From: Arthrobacter sp. B1805
GTDB lineage: Bacteria; Actinomycetota; Actinomycetes; Actinomycetales; Micrococcaceae
Length of the DNA: 64,000 nucleotides
NCBI RefSeq assembly: GCF_002929745.1
Contig: NZ_PJIQ01000011.1
Location: 1-64,000 of the forward strand
Direction: 5' to 3'
Shown here: positions 42,334 to 50,627 of the stretch, piece by piece
Position numbering within the stretch: position 1 is the stretch's first letter
How the letters are laid out: the number at the start of each line of letters is the position of its first letter
Program-made: the position numbers and the translations under genes
The notes under the pieces: model-generated
What the model was told of the DNA's origin: nothing
Databases searched by the model: none
What the model saw: only the letters and a program-made list of their open reading frames with translations

Positions 42334-43499
42334 GCTCGAGGCTTGAAGCCCGGAACATCTCCCGATCCTTCGGGTCCACGGAGGTCCTGCATGCCGTGTC
42401 GCTGACCGTCCCGGCATCGGGATGCGTCGCGTTGCTGGGGGCTTCGGGCAGCGGCAAGTCGACGTTGCTGCGCATCATCGCCGGACTCGACGCGCCGTCC
42501 GGCGGGCAGGTCCTCGTCGATGGTGAGGACCTGGCCCTGGTGCCCGTGGAGCGACGCGGCATGGCCCTGGTCTTCCAGAAAGCCCTGCTTTTTCCGCACC
42601 TGAATGTCATCGACAACGTCGCCTTCGCCGCGCGGATGGCCGGAAGCAGCCGGAAACAAGCCCGCGCGGAGGCGATGGAGTACCTCGAGCTCGTCCACCT
42701 GGCAGATTATGCCCACCGACCGGTCGGCAGGCTCTCCGGAGGGCAGGAGCACCGCGTCGCCCTCGCCCGCGCCCTGGCCCGCAACCCCGGCATCCTGCTC
42801 CTGGACGAGCCCCTCGCGTCCTTGGATGTGCAGCTGCGCCACACCATGTATGAGCTGATCGGTGACATTCGCGCCCAGCTGGCCCCCACGATCGTCGTCG
42901 TAACCCACGACCGGCAGGAAGCCTCGATCCTCGCGGACACGATCGCCGTCCTCGATGACGGGCGCATCCTGCAGCACGGCTCTGTGCATCAGGTCCACTA
43001 CCAGCCTGCGACCCGCACCGTGAACGAGCTCCTCGGAGGACTCAACACCATTCCCGGCATCGTCCTCGACGGCCGCCATCATTCCGTCCTGGGATCTCTG
43101 CCCGTCCAAACCGGCGCCGAGGACGGGCCGTCAGATCTCATGGTCCGACAGGAAGCCCTCACCCTCTTACCCACCGAGAGACTCATGGAGACACTCCCAG
43201 AGAGACTTGGGGAGGAACTCACGGAGGGACGTGCCGAGGGACGTATTGATGGGCCAGACAGCAGGACCGTCACCAGTGGGCACGCGACCATCAAGGGGTG
43301 CGTGTCCTCTCTGACGTCCCTCGGCGCGAGGACCCTGGTGCGTGTGCTCGTTACAGGAGGTTCGCAGAACATCGGAGAGGTTGAGGAGCCGGAGGTCATG
43401 ATCACCGTGGATGTTCCCGGCCACCCTGCACTGTTGTCCGGTCAGGTCATCACCGTGGGCCTGCAGGACCAGCAGGCCTGGGCCGTTCCGGCAGAGTGA
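42330..43499 (+). CDS. ABC transporter ATP-binding protein, YnjD-like
   Basis: 389 residues. The first 240 form a standard ATPase: Walker A GASGSGKST, Q-loop LVFQKALLF, signature LSGGQEHRVALARAL, Walker B ILLLDEPLASLD and switch VVTHDR. The signature has E-H where Q-R is usual. The rest is a TOBE-like regulatory domain split by a charged insert (about 280-320; METLPERLGEELTEGRAEGR). E. coli YnjD lacks this C-terminal part, so the protein is closer to the iron/polyamine ATPase group in that respect. Confidence 0.88.
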   Translation: MSSRLEARNISRSFGSTEVLHAVSLTVPASGCVALLGASGSGKSTLLRIIAGLDAPSGGQVLVDGEDLALVPVERRGMALVFQKALLFPHLNVIDNVAFAARMAGSSRKQARAEAMEYLELVHLADYAHRPVGRLSGGQEHRVALARALARNPGILLLDEPLASLDVQLRHTMYELIGDIRAQLAPTIVVVTHDRQEASILADTIAVLDDGRILQHGSVHQVHYQPATRTVNELLGGLNTIPGIVLDGRHHSVLGSLPVQTGAEDGPSDLMVRQEALTLLPTERLMETLPERLGEELTEGRAEGRIDGPDSRTVTSGHATIKGCVSSLTSLGARTLVRVLVTGGSQNIGEVEEPEVMITVDVPGHPALLSGQVITVGLQDQQAWAVPAE

Positions 43500-43598
43500 C
43501 ACACCATGTGATGTGAGTGTGTTCCAGATTGCAGAACTCATCTCCTCCGTAGGCCTACCGTCGAAGGACACTGACAGTCAGGACGAGGAGGCAGCATC

Positions 43599-43766
43599 AT
43601 GAGCGCTTCACACAGGGCGCTGAATGCTGCAGGCACGTCGGCTTCCAGGTCCGCTCGGATGCCGCCAATCCCCGTGACCAGGCCGGTTTTCGCTGGTGTC
43701 ATCGGTGGTCTCGGCGGCGGGATGGTGTTCGGTGTCCTCAAGGCGATGATGGGCATGCTGCCGATG
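43599..43766 (+). pseudogene. truncated membrane-protein gene (N-terminus only)
   Basis: GAGGAGG sits 8 bases before an ATG at 43599. The reading has a polar start and one membrane helix, RPVFAGVIGGLGGGMVFGVLKAMMGMLPM. It then hits a micro-duplication (GCCGATGC repeated near 43757-43780) and runs antisense through the end of the alarmone synthetase gene. The helix resembles small multi-helix membrane proteins, but only one helix remains. I see it as a 5' fragment. Confidence 0.55.
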
Positions 43767-43780
43767 CGCCGATGCGCCGA

Positions 43781-44524
43781 TCACGGTCTGGGTTCAGGGT
43801 TTCTCATCGCTCGGGCAAAGTCCTCCAGCAACTCCTCCGACAATTGAGGATTCGAACGACGTTCGTGAGCTTTCTCGGTGCGCTGCAGATCGGTCACCTC
43901 TTCATGCAGCCGCTCCATCTTCCGGTCGAGGCGATCTGCGACATCAGCTGCATCCTTGAGTTCGGCGATCAATCTCTCCGGAACCGCGCCTTCGTATTTG
44001 TAGTAAATCTTGTGCTCCAGGCTCGCCCAGAAGTCCATGGCAATAGTTCGGATCTGCAGTTCCACCGGTACCTGATCCACCCTGTCCAGGGTGAAGACAG
44101 GAACGGAAAGCAGTATGTGCAATGACTTGTAGCCGTTGGACTTCGGGTTACGGATGTAGTCCTTGGTTTCCAGCACGGTAACGTCTTCCTGCCGTACGAG
44201 CATGTCGCGGAGCCGGTACGCATCGGATATGAAGCTGCAAGTGATACGGATCCCCGCGATGTCGAGGATGTTCTTGCGAATGGACACCAGCGAGAGTTCG
44301 ATACCGCGACGCCGGGCCTTCTCGAAAATGCTGTCTGCACTCTTCAGCCGAAAGGAGACATGTTCGATCGGGCTGTAGTCATGAGTCAGCTCAAACGCTT
44401 CCTTAAGGATGTTGATCTTCGTCAACATCTCATCGGAGCCGAACTTGTATGACAACAAGAACCGGGCAAACTCGTCACGCAGTGCCCTCATCTCACGGAA
44501 ATCAGGCAACTCGTTGGAGTTCAT
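43781..44524 (-). CDS. small alarmone synthetase ((p)ppGpp synthetase, RelA/SpoT-like)
   Basis: A 247-residue single-domain synthetase. Motifs in order: SFRLKSADSIFEKARRRG, DIAGIRITCSFISDAYRLRDML, RNPKSNGYKSLHILL and VPVELQIRTIAMDFWASLEHK. There is no hydrolase domain. Such SASs (RelQ/YjbM type) make pppGpp/ppGpp/pGpp under stress, mostly under transcriptional control. A coiled-coil tail (DRLDRKMERLHEEVTDLQ) may drive tetramer formation. It stands alone; the 317 bases upstream (44525-44841) show no gene. Confidence 0.88.
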   Translation of the reverse strand: MNSNELPDFREMRALRDEFARFLLSYKFGSDEMLTKINILKEAFELTHDYSPIEHVSFRLKSADSIFEKARRRGIELSLVSIRKNILDIAGIRITCSFISDAYRLRDMLVRQEDVTVLETKDYIRNPKSNGYKSLHILLSVPVFTLDRVDQVPVELQIRTIAMDFWASLEHKIYYKYEGAVPERLIAELKDAADVADRLDRKMERLHEEVTDLQRTEKAHERRSNPQLSEELLEDFARAMRNPEPRP

Positions 44525-44841
44525 CTGAACATTCTAGAGTCCGCCGATGGTAGACCCTGCGCTGGCAACGTCCCAGGCCGCCGCTCCCATTCATGGGACC
44601 AGGCTCGGTGACCGGCCCCGTGTGTGGATTCGCAAATCAGTCGCAAATTCCAAGCCAAGAGGTAACGCAGACGCCTTGCGCCGCACGCCCTGATCATTTG
44701 ACCGTGCCCGGCCATGCCATCCGTCCGCGCACCGGGCCGACTGCGAAGGGCTGAGGATTGGGTCTTTGGTTCCTCACTGCAGTTGCTTCAAGGTGGACTC
44801 CTCCAACAACCGGGCGCTGAGAAGGAGGAGTGGGACAGCCG

Positions 44842-45126
44842 TCACAAGGTTGCCCGTGCCAGCCAGCTCATCATCGCTCCGCTACGGCCGTTCCTGTAGC
44901 TGTGTCGCTTCACGAGAAGCAACTGACGGCTAACCGTTTCCAGGAAGTCGACCACTTCGTCGATGCTGAGATCCGCGCCCTCCGCGATGTCCGCAGCGGA
45001 AGCACCATGCGGGGTAGCCATAGCTACGGCTTGCTTCAGGTCAAGGAATGCCTGGTCTAGTTGGCATTGAGTCGATTCCTGGGCCGCAACTGCGAGGCGT
45101 ATGCACTTCAGATCGTGAGCGTCCAT
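44842..45126 (-). CDS. small helix-turn-helix-like protein
   Basis: 94 residues, helical. The middle part (HGASAADIAEGADLSIDEVVDFLE) looks like a helix-turn-helix in which ADIAEGADLSIDEV is the core. The start MDAHDLKCIRLAVAAQ has no strong ribosome site within view. I do not recognise a family. It may regulate a nearby gene or be a plasmid-type small regulator. Support is codon use and composition only. Confidence 0.5.
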   Translation of the reverse strand: MDAHDLKCIRLAVAAQESTQCQLDQAFLDLKQAVAMATPHGASAADIAEGADLSIDEVVDFLETVSRQLLLVKRHSYRNGRSGAMMSWLARATL

Positions 45127-45244
45127 GAGGAAAGGCTCTCCGCTGGGTTGGGTGATGCGTCTTCGGCTGCGCTTCTCGCGCCCGAGTGATAGTTGATTGT
45201 TGACCGTGGTGCGCGATGCTCCACGGCCAGCGACACAGTGTTGG

Positions 45245-45281
45245 CCTAACCGGCCCTACAGGCCCTGGTTGGCCGGTTAGG
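45245..45281 (-). terminator. terminator at the end of terC
   Basis: CCTAACCGGCC (45245-45255) and GGCCGGTTAGG (45271-45281) form a perfect 11-bp stem with a 15-base loop. The stem includes the terC stop codon at 45277-45279. No long T-tract is present. Confidence 0.6.
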
Positions 45282-46470
45282 TGTTGGTCTGTTGCTGGAG
45301 GGCGTCGTCGTGCTCAGTGTGGGCCTTGGCGATGTTCTTCATGAACTCGGTTTCGTTGCGGATGTAACGCTTATACTTCTCCGGCAACTTTTTGAGGTCC
45401 TGCTCCTCGGCACACAGCTTCGCGAAGATCCGTTCACGTTCCGTGATGTCGGTCTCGTAGGTGAGGTCGAGGTACTCGGTTGCGTGCCTCTTGGCGCCGG
45501 AAATGGCGTTGATGGCCTTGCCCTTGGGGCTGACCAGGGAGGCAATGACTGTCACGACGAGGACACCGAGGATGACACTGAGAGACAGGCCGGTGGTGAT
45601 CTCGAAGACCGGGACAGGCGCCCCGTCATTGATGAAGGGCAGGTTGTTCTCGTGCAGGGCGTGGAGGATGAGCTTCACGCCGATGAAACCGAGAATCGCC
45701 GCTAGGCCGTAAGAGAGGTATATAAGCCGATCGAGCAGGCCGTCGATGAGGAAGAACAGCTGACGAAGACCCATGAGCGAGAAGGCTGTCGCGGTGAACA
45801 CGATGAAGGTGTTCTGTGTTAGGCCGAAGATCGCTGGGATCGAGTCCAGGGCGAAGAGGATATCGGTGCCGGCGATGGCGATCATGACCAGGAGCATGGG
45901 AGTCAGAACGCGTTTGCCGTTCTCGACGGTGAACAGCTTGTCGCCGTCGTAACGGTCCGAGGCGGGCAGGAAGCGCTTGGCGAGGCGGACCATTGCTGGC
46001 TCTTCATGCTCGGCCGACTTCGGCTTGAGCAGGTTACCTGCAGTGAGGAGCAGGATGAGCCCGAAGATGTAGAACACCCACGCGAAGCTGTTGATCAGGG
46101 TGGCTCCGAGGAAAATGAATCCAGTACGGGCGATGAGGGAAAAGACGATACCGAACAGGAGCACTTTCTGTTGGTCGGCGCGGGGCACCCGGAAGCTGGT
46201 CATGATTATGAGGAACACGAAGAGGTTGTCGACGGACAGCGCCTTTTCGGTGATGTAGCCCGCGAAGTACTCCGAGCCCATCGTCCCGCCCCCGAAGACC
46301 AGGACCCCGACTCCGAACAGGACGGCCAAGCCCACATAGATGGAGGACCAGATGGCCGATTCCTTGAGTGATGGCGTGTGGGCTTTGCGAACGTGGAAGA
46401 AGAAATCGAAGAGTAGTAGTCCGACAATCGCAACGATGGTCAGGGTCCAGACATAAACCGGAACATCCAT
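45277..46470 (-). CDS. terC: TerC/Alx-family integral membrane protein
   Basis: A 397-residue protein with about nine helices. Signature stretches are YITEKALSVDNLFVFLIIMTSF and IAIAGTDILFALDSIPAIFGLTQNTFIVFTATAFSLMGLRQLFF, with the conserved acidic residues (EK, D in SVDN, D in GTD and LDS) thought to bind metal ions. TerC/Alx proteins act in Mn2+ export and metallation of secreted proteins or tellurite resistance. The polar C-terminal 70 residues are cytoplasmic. The 233 bases upstream show no gene; I looked for a yybP-ykoY riboswitch and did not find one. Confidence 0.9.
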   Translation of the reverse strand: MDVPVYVWTLTIVAIVGLLLFDFFFHVRKAHTPSLKESAIWSSIYVGLAVLFGVGVLVFGGGTMGSEYFAGYITEKALSVDNLFVFLIIMTSFRVPRADQQKVLLFGIVFSLIARTGFIFLGATLINSFAWVFYIFGLILLLTAGNLLKPKSAEHEEPAMVRLAKRFLPASDRYDGDKLFTVENGKRVLTPMLLVMIAIAGTDILFALDSIPAIFGLTQNTFIVFTATAFSLMGLRQLFFLIDGLLDRLIYLSYGLAAILGFIGVKLILHALHENNLPFINDGAPVPVFEITTGLSLSVILGVLVVTVIASLVSPKGKAINAISGAKRHATEYLDLTYETDITERERIFAKLCAEEQDLKKLPEKYKRYIRNETEFMKNIAKAHTEHDDALQQQTNT

Positions 46471-46703
46471 GGGGCGGGTTCTTTCGGGCTAAGGGGCCAG
46501 GTATGGAGGGCAAAGCGTTGAAGAGGGGGGGGTAGCGCGCTGTGTTGATTGCGGAACGAGTCCAACTCAATACCAGGTGTTCAGGAGTCGGGAATCACAA
46601 ACCCGGGACAACTGTTGTGGGGTCTCGGGGTAGTTGGCGCTCTGAGGGGGTCCCGGAGACGCCTACGACAGTGCCCTGTGAACTCGTCCTAGCGCTGCGC
46701 TGG

Positions 46704-47249
46704 TCACATCTTGATCGTGAGGTTCAAGGCCTCGGCGAAGTACGGGGTGTCGACCATGACGGCATACCGGCCAGCTTTGATGCTCTGAACACTGGCGAAA
46801 TCGCGCCTGCCACGGGTGGCCCAATGAGTAACGAATCCGAAGATCGCACCCCAGAATGCTGCGAAGACGAGACTACCTAGGATGACGGTCAGCCAGATGG
46901 CACCGGGCGCGAAGATGCCGATCAGCAGACCGAAAAGCACTCCGAACCATGCACCTCCTGCGGCGCCAGCCAAGGCCGCTTTGCCTTTGGTCATCCGTCC
47001 GATGACCTGCTCCTCAGTTCGAATGTCCAGTCCCACGATCCGAACGTGCTCGACGGGGAACTTGCTGTCTGAGAGTGAATCGACCAACCGCTGTGCCTGC
47101 TCGTAGTCCGCGAATTCCCGGAGAACAACTGATGCACCATCGACGTGCTGATCCTGTTCTGCAGCACCAGCACCAGATGTTGGGGAGGTGGATGACGAGG
47201 AGCTAGGGGTGGAGCCTGGCGTCGAGATCTGGAGCGGAGGTTGCGACAT
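46704..47249 (-). CDS. general stress protein with YflT domain and membrane pair
   Basis: A 181-residue protein. A Ser/Thr-rich start is followed by a YflT/GSP17M-like domain (SVVLREFADYEQAQRLVDSLSDSKFPVEHVRIVGLDIR) and two membrane helices (GAAGGAWFGVLFGLLIGIFAPGA and ILGSLVFAAFWGAIFGFV). A short domain end (YAVMVDTPYFAEAL) follows. The family is stress-induced in many actinobacteria; the molecular role is unknown. It diverges from the MarR gene at 47351, and the palindrome at 47300-47314 lies between them. Confidence 0.83.
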   Translation of the reverse strand: MSQPPLQISTPGSTPSSSSSTSPTSGAGAAEQDQHVDGASVVLREFADYEQAQRLVDSLSDSKFPVEHVRIVGLDIRTEEQVIGRMTKGKAALAGAAGGAWFGVLFGLLIGIFAPGAIWLTVILGSLVFAAFWGAIFGFVTHWATRGRRDFASVQSIKAGRYAVMVDTPYFAEALNLTIKM

Positions 47250-47288
47250 GAGAATGCCTTCCTAAGCGAAGAGATAAATTTAGTTGGT

Positions 47289-47322
47289 CAAACCATACTA
47301 AACCATGATGGTTTGGTTTGCA
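47289..47322. promoter_or_regulatory. likely MarR operator
   Basis: AAACCA-TGA-TGGTTT (47300-47314) is a perfect 6-bp palindrome, with extra half-sites CAAACCAT (47289-47296) and GGTTTG (to 47320). A wider A/T-rich pair AAATTTAGTTGG ... CCAAATTTA frames it. It lies between the divergent stress-protein and marR genes, as expected for an autoregulated MarR. Confidence 0.6.
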
Positions 47323-47350
47323 ACACCAAATTTAGAGGTACTCTCGTTCT

Positions 47351-47899
47351 ATGGAAGGCAGCCAAGTTGAACGGGGAGTCGATGTGGAGGAACAAACACC
47401 AGGAGTGCAGGTACGGCAGGGGTTCACGCAGCTCGCCCATTGGGCGAGTAGGCCCGATGTTCGCCGGTATCTTTATGGCTCGGCGGACAACAAGCTGTCC
47501 CCCGCGGATGCTGGGCTGTTGGAGTTCCTGACCAGCAGTGGTCCGATGCGGATCTCCGACCTAGCCGCTGTCCAGGGGGTGGATAAGTCCACGATGACCC
47601 CCCAGGTCAGGCGCCTTGAGGAGCGGGGGTTTGTTATCCGCGAGCTAGACCCCACCGACCGTCGGGCGATGCTGGTGAGGACCTCCCCTACGGGAGTGGA
47701 AGTCCAGCAACGGATTGGTCAAGCAGGAGCCGAAGTACTCGACGATGTCCTGTCCTCCTGGTCGAAGGAAGACAGGGAGGCCCTCGGTTCGCTCATGGTT
47801 CGGTTCGCAAATCAATTAGCCCGGCACCGGTCCCTGGACGACGCCACGCCCGGAGCGCCCGCCACACCTACCCAGGAGCAAGACCATGCCCACCCCTGA
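47351..47899 (+). CDS. MarR-family transcriptional regulator
   Basis: A 182-residue protein with a winged helix (LEFLTSSGPMRISDLAAVQGVDKSTMTPQVRRLEERGFVIRELDPTDRRAMLVRTSPTG, about residues 55-115). The wing has the DxRxxL-type DRRAMLV motif. It diverges from the stress-protein gene across a palindrome and overlaps the next gene by 14 bases, so it probably controls both units. The N-terminal 20 residues may be too long; a start closer to RQGFTQLAHW is possible. Confidence 0.87.
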   Translation: MEGSQVERGVDVEEQTPGVQVRQGFTQLAHWASRPDVRRYLYGSADNKLSPADAGLLEFLTSSGPMRISDLAAVQGVDKSTMTPQVRRLEERGFVIRELDPTDRRAMLVRTSPTGVEVQQRIGQAGAEVLDDVLSSWSKEDREALGSLMVRFANQLARHRSLDDATPGAPATPTQEQDHAHP

Positions 47900-48344
47900 C
47901 CTCGCGCATACTTTCGAGTCGATCATCAGCGCGATCACTTCCGGTGACCTTGACGCGCTGGACCCGCTCATTAGGTACGACATCATCGACCACAACCTCA
48001 TCCCGGGACAGGGCGACGGGTTGCCGGGGCTGAAATATTGGGCCCGAACACTACGGACTGCAATGCCGGACATCACCGCAACCATCTGCGACACGGTCAG
48101 TGAGACCGACAAAATGGCAGCACGAGTCCGTTGGGCCGGTAACCACATTGGAGAGCTACCCGGAGCTCCAGCTACACACGCCTACATCGAATTCGAATCC
48201 TTCTACATCTTGCACTTCACCGAAGGACGCGCAATCAAGTGGTGGGACGGATCCGACACCCGAGAGTCCATGCGCCACCTCTATCGAAGAGTGCGACTAC
48301 TCGAAGCAAGAAACACCATGAACTCCTCCTCGACCGGTTTCTGA
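47886..48344 (+). CDS. SnoaL-like ester-cyclase-fold protein
   Basis: A 152-residue NTF2-fold protein. Typical pieces are HTFESIISAITSGDLDALDPLIRYDIIDHNLIPGQGDGLPGLKYWARTLRTAMPDI and VRWAGNHIGEL, then ILHFTEGRAIKWWDGSDTRESMRHL. Polyketide cyclases and many small isomerases or carriers share it. The start overlaps the marR end by 14 bases, so the two are one transcript. The substrate may be the effector sensed by the MarR; this is inference. Confidence 0.83.
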   Translation: MPTPDLAHTFESIISAITSGDLDALDPLIRYDIIDHNLIPGQGDGLPGLKYWARTLRTAMPDITATICDTVSETDKMAARVRWAGNHIGELPGAPATHAYIEFESFYILHFTEGRAIKWWDGSDTRESMRHLYRRVRLLEARNTMNSSSTGF

Positions 48345-48605
48345 ATTCAGGAGGATACTCTCCATCTCATGATGGAAAACGTCGACGGCGATAGCGGCCC
48401 GCTAGAACTGTCGGACAACAATCTGTTCGACGGGTCACGTCGTTGAACCCGGTCTACTGGGCGGCGCTAGGGCAACAGCTCGGCGAGGAGTCGCCCGATC
48501 TTCACCCGGTGGATTTTGGTCGAGGACCACGTCTTCAAAAAGCGCGAACACTGAAGTATCAGTTCTCACACATCGTCCCAGACAACCCCGAGCGAATGGC
48601 GGCAT

Positions 48606-49352
48606 ATGGAACATTTCAAACGGGCAGGTAGATACACCAAGCCGGCGGGGGGAGAACCAGCCGAAGGGTGTGGGATCGCAAGGTTGACGTCGGAGGAGCA
48701 GCGTCCATCGTCAAGAGGAGTAGCCATCCCAGATGCAGAGCGGTGCCCGGATATTGCCGCATCAACGTCGTCTGAGGGTGCGTCGCTGAGCCCGTCTTCG
48801 ACCGTGCGTTCGGGAGCCGTCCGGGCAGCCGTGTTGGTGGCGCTTTGCGTAATGCTGGTCGTCGTCTGGCTCGCCCTGCCGGCGCCCTCGGTCAAGGACA
48901 TCCGCGAAACGATTGGTTCCTTCGGCTGGTGGGGCAGCGTCGTGTTCGTCGCCGGGTATGGGGTCCTGAGTCTGGTGCCGATTCCGAAGAGCGTGGTCAG
49001 CGTCGCAGCCGGGTTCATCTGGGGATTCGGACTCGGCGTCGCACTGGTCACCATCGCGTCTGCCATCGGTGCGGGACTTGCGTTCCTCATCGGCCGTGCG
49101 CTCGGCCGAGATCTGGTGGAACGGGTGATCGGCGATCGACTCCGGCGCATCGACGACGCACTTTCGGAGAAAGGGCTTCGAGCCGTCATCGTTCTCCGGC
49201 TCATCCCGATACTGCCCTTCACCGTCGTGAACTACGGGGCCGGCCTGACCGAGGTGAGTGTGCGCGACTACGCCCTCGGTACCCTCATAGGGATACTGCC
49301 CGGAACTGTCGTCTTCGTCGTGATCGGTGCAATCAGCTCCACACTCGCGTGA
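48606..49352 (+). CDS. second TVP38/TMEM64 (DedA-like) membrane protein
   Basis: The membrane core starts at about residue 70: AVLVALCVMLVVVWLAL, GWWGSVVFVAGYGVLSLVPIPKSVVSVAAGFIWGFG, then AVIVLRLIPILPFTVVNYGAGLT, the VTT motif with R-x-IP-x-PF. It is a clear paralogue of the 38292-38969 protein. The first 65 residues are polar and variable; a later TTG (LTSEEQ) may be the start, and no good ribosome site marks ATG 48606. Nothing convincing lies in 48345-48605. Confidence 0.8.
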   Translation: MEHFKRAGRYTKPAGGEPAEGCGIARLTSEEQRPSSRGVAIPDAERCPDIAASTSSEGASLSPSSTVRSGAVRAAVLVALCVMLVVVWLALPAPSVKDIRETIGSFGWWGSVVFVAGYGVLSLVPIPKSVVSVAAGFIWGFGLGVALVTIASAIGAGLAFLIGRALGRDLVERVIGDRLRRIDDALSEKGLRAVIVLRLIPILPFTVVNYGAGLTEVSVRDYALGTLIGILPGTVVFVVIGAISSTLA

Positions 49353-49447
49353 CCGCCCGTGACAATCCTCCGCAGGGTTGCGGCGATCACCGCCTCCAAT
49401 CGGTCTCCGATCGAATGATTCTCTTCTTCAACCGATAGGAGTCGACC

Positions 49448-50017
49448 GTGGGTTTGTTCAGTGGACGAAGCAGGGGTGAATCGCTCGCGGCGAAGGAGCT
49501 CGGCCTGATCAGTAACAATCCGGGCAAGGTCAAGAGTGGCATCGCCAAGGCCGGCGCCTTCGCCAACAAGAGGACACACGGGAGATACTGGCGCCACATC
49601 CTCGGAGTGCAGACAAAAGCAGAGAAGGCCATCGAAACGTTGCCAGGAGGAACGGCCCCTGCAGCACCGGTGGAAACGATAGGATCTACCGCCTCAGGTA
49701 GGAAACGCCGAGGCCATCGTTCTCGGAACGCAGGAGTGCCGCTTGCAGATTACCAGTGCATGACGGCGAGGCCTGAAGCGCCTAAGTACGGCACGATTCA
49801 ACCAGGAGATGGAGGAGTCGTAATCCACCGAAGCACTCATAAACCCCACCGGAGCCAGTCGCGGCTCACGGTACCGCCATGGGTCCGTTTCGTTGCGTTT
49901 GTGCAACCCGTCAGTGGACCGACCGCCAGAAGGTCCGTGAATCAACATCAGGGGAGCCATCTCAGGGTCTCCTGCGCTCAGATAGGACAGCGTCATGCCA
50001 TGCACTCGATCTGGTGA
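49448..50017 (+). CDS. small basic hypothetical protein, doubtful C-terminal half
   Basis: A GTG at 49448 opens MGLFSGRSRGESLAAKELGLISNNPGK. The first about 75 residues (to LPGGTAPAAPVE) look coding: basic, helical and with normal codon use. The rest is Arg/Ser/His-rich and lies antisense to an alpha/beta-hydrolase fragment, so the true gene may end earlier by a lost stop. I do not recognise a family. The ribosome site is weak (GATAGGAG about 10 bases upstream). Confidence 0.4.
   Translation: MGLFSGRSRGESLAAKELGLISNNPGKVKSGIAKAGAFANKRTHGRYWRHILGVQTKAEKAIETLPGGTAPAAPVETIGSTASGRKRRGHRSRNAGVPLADYQCMTARPEAPKYGTIQPGDGGVVIHRSTHKPHRSQSRLTVPPWVRFVAFVQPVSGPTARRSVNQHQGSHLRVSCAQIGQRHAMHSIW
49922..50005 (-). 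pseudogene. alpha/beta-hydrolase fragment
   Basis: The minus strand reads VHGMTLSYLSAGDP, then APLMLIHGPSGG: the first beta strands and oxyanion-loop HG of an alpha/beta hydrolase. The match stops after about 28 residues; nucleophile elbow and His are missing. It is a decayed gene start between the TVP38 and DUF6640 genes. Confidence 0.55.
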
Positions 50018-50174
50018 CGGTCCACGGAATCGTTTATCAGTAGGCTTAGTACTCCATACGTTCCACAGCAGACCGCAGGAAAGCGCGTCCCTCACACTGT
50101 CGACCGGTCAGCGTCCCGCTGGACGTCGGTTGCGCGGCTGGTCGAGGAGTGTGGGAGTCGGAAGGAGACAAGGC

Positions 50175-50606
50175 GTGTCTGCAGGTCGAAAGGTTCTTAG
50201 TATCGTGGCCGGTGTCACCGCTGTAGGCGGGTTTGCGGCCGATTGGAATCGTACCCACTTGTTCAATCCGAACTGGTCGCCGCATGCGAGGTTCCACGAC
50301 GCGCAGACGGTGGCCACGGGGGCTCTGTTAGGGCTGGGGGGTTTGTGGGCGTTGAACCGGAAGGGTTCGGCGCCGCAGCGAGACGTCGCTCTGGGGGCGT
50401 TGTTGCCTACTTTTTTTTGGGCGTCGATGGGTGCGGCGTTCGGGTTTCCTGGCGCTGAGGGCTTGCAGTCCGAGTTCCCTGAGTTGGTCCCCCGTGTCCG
50501 GGGGGTGTGGATCGACGAGCGGTTCGGCAGTGCTGTAATGCTGGGGTTGATCGCTGTGGGCTATGGGCTGGACCGCCGGTCGCAAGCCGACCAAGCTCGC
50601 CGGTAA
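50175..50606 (+). CDS. DUF6640-like four-helix membrane protein
   Basis: A 143-residue protein with four helices: VLSIVAGVTAVGGFAADW, ATGALLGLGGLWALN, VALGALLPTFFWASMGAAFGF and SAVMLGLIAVGYGLD. Polar loops include NRTHLFNPNWSPHARFHDAQTV, the typical H-R-F-H-D stretch of this family. Function is unknown. The GTG at 50175 has AAGGAGA 8 bases upstream. It stands alone after the degraded region. Confidence 0.72.
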   Translation: MSAGRKVLSIVAGVTAVGGFAADWNRTHLFNPNWSPHARFHDAQTVATGALLGLGGLWALNRKGSAPQRDVALGALLPTFFWASMGAAFGFPGAEGLQSEFPELVPRVRGVWIDERFGSAVMLGLIAVGYGLDRRSQADQARR

Positions 50607-50627
50607 TCCACCGGCACTCAGAGGCCC

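Noticed and set aside
44714-44899. 61-codon plus-strand frame between the alarmone synthetase and the small helix-turn-helix gene
   Set aside because: No ribosome site, no recognisable composition, and it overlaps the end of the gene at 44842.
46471-46703. Possible yybP-ykoY (manganese) riboswitch upstream of terC
   Set aside because: The conserved motif loops were not found in the leader on the terC strand.
48443-48631. 62-codon plus-strand frame before the second TVP38 gene
   Set aside because: It overlaps the start of the TVP38 gene in another frame and shows no family or ribosome-site support.
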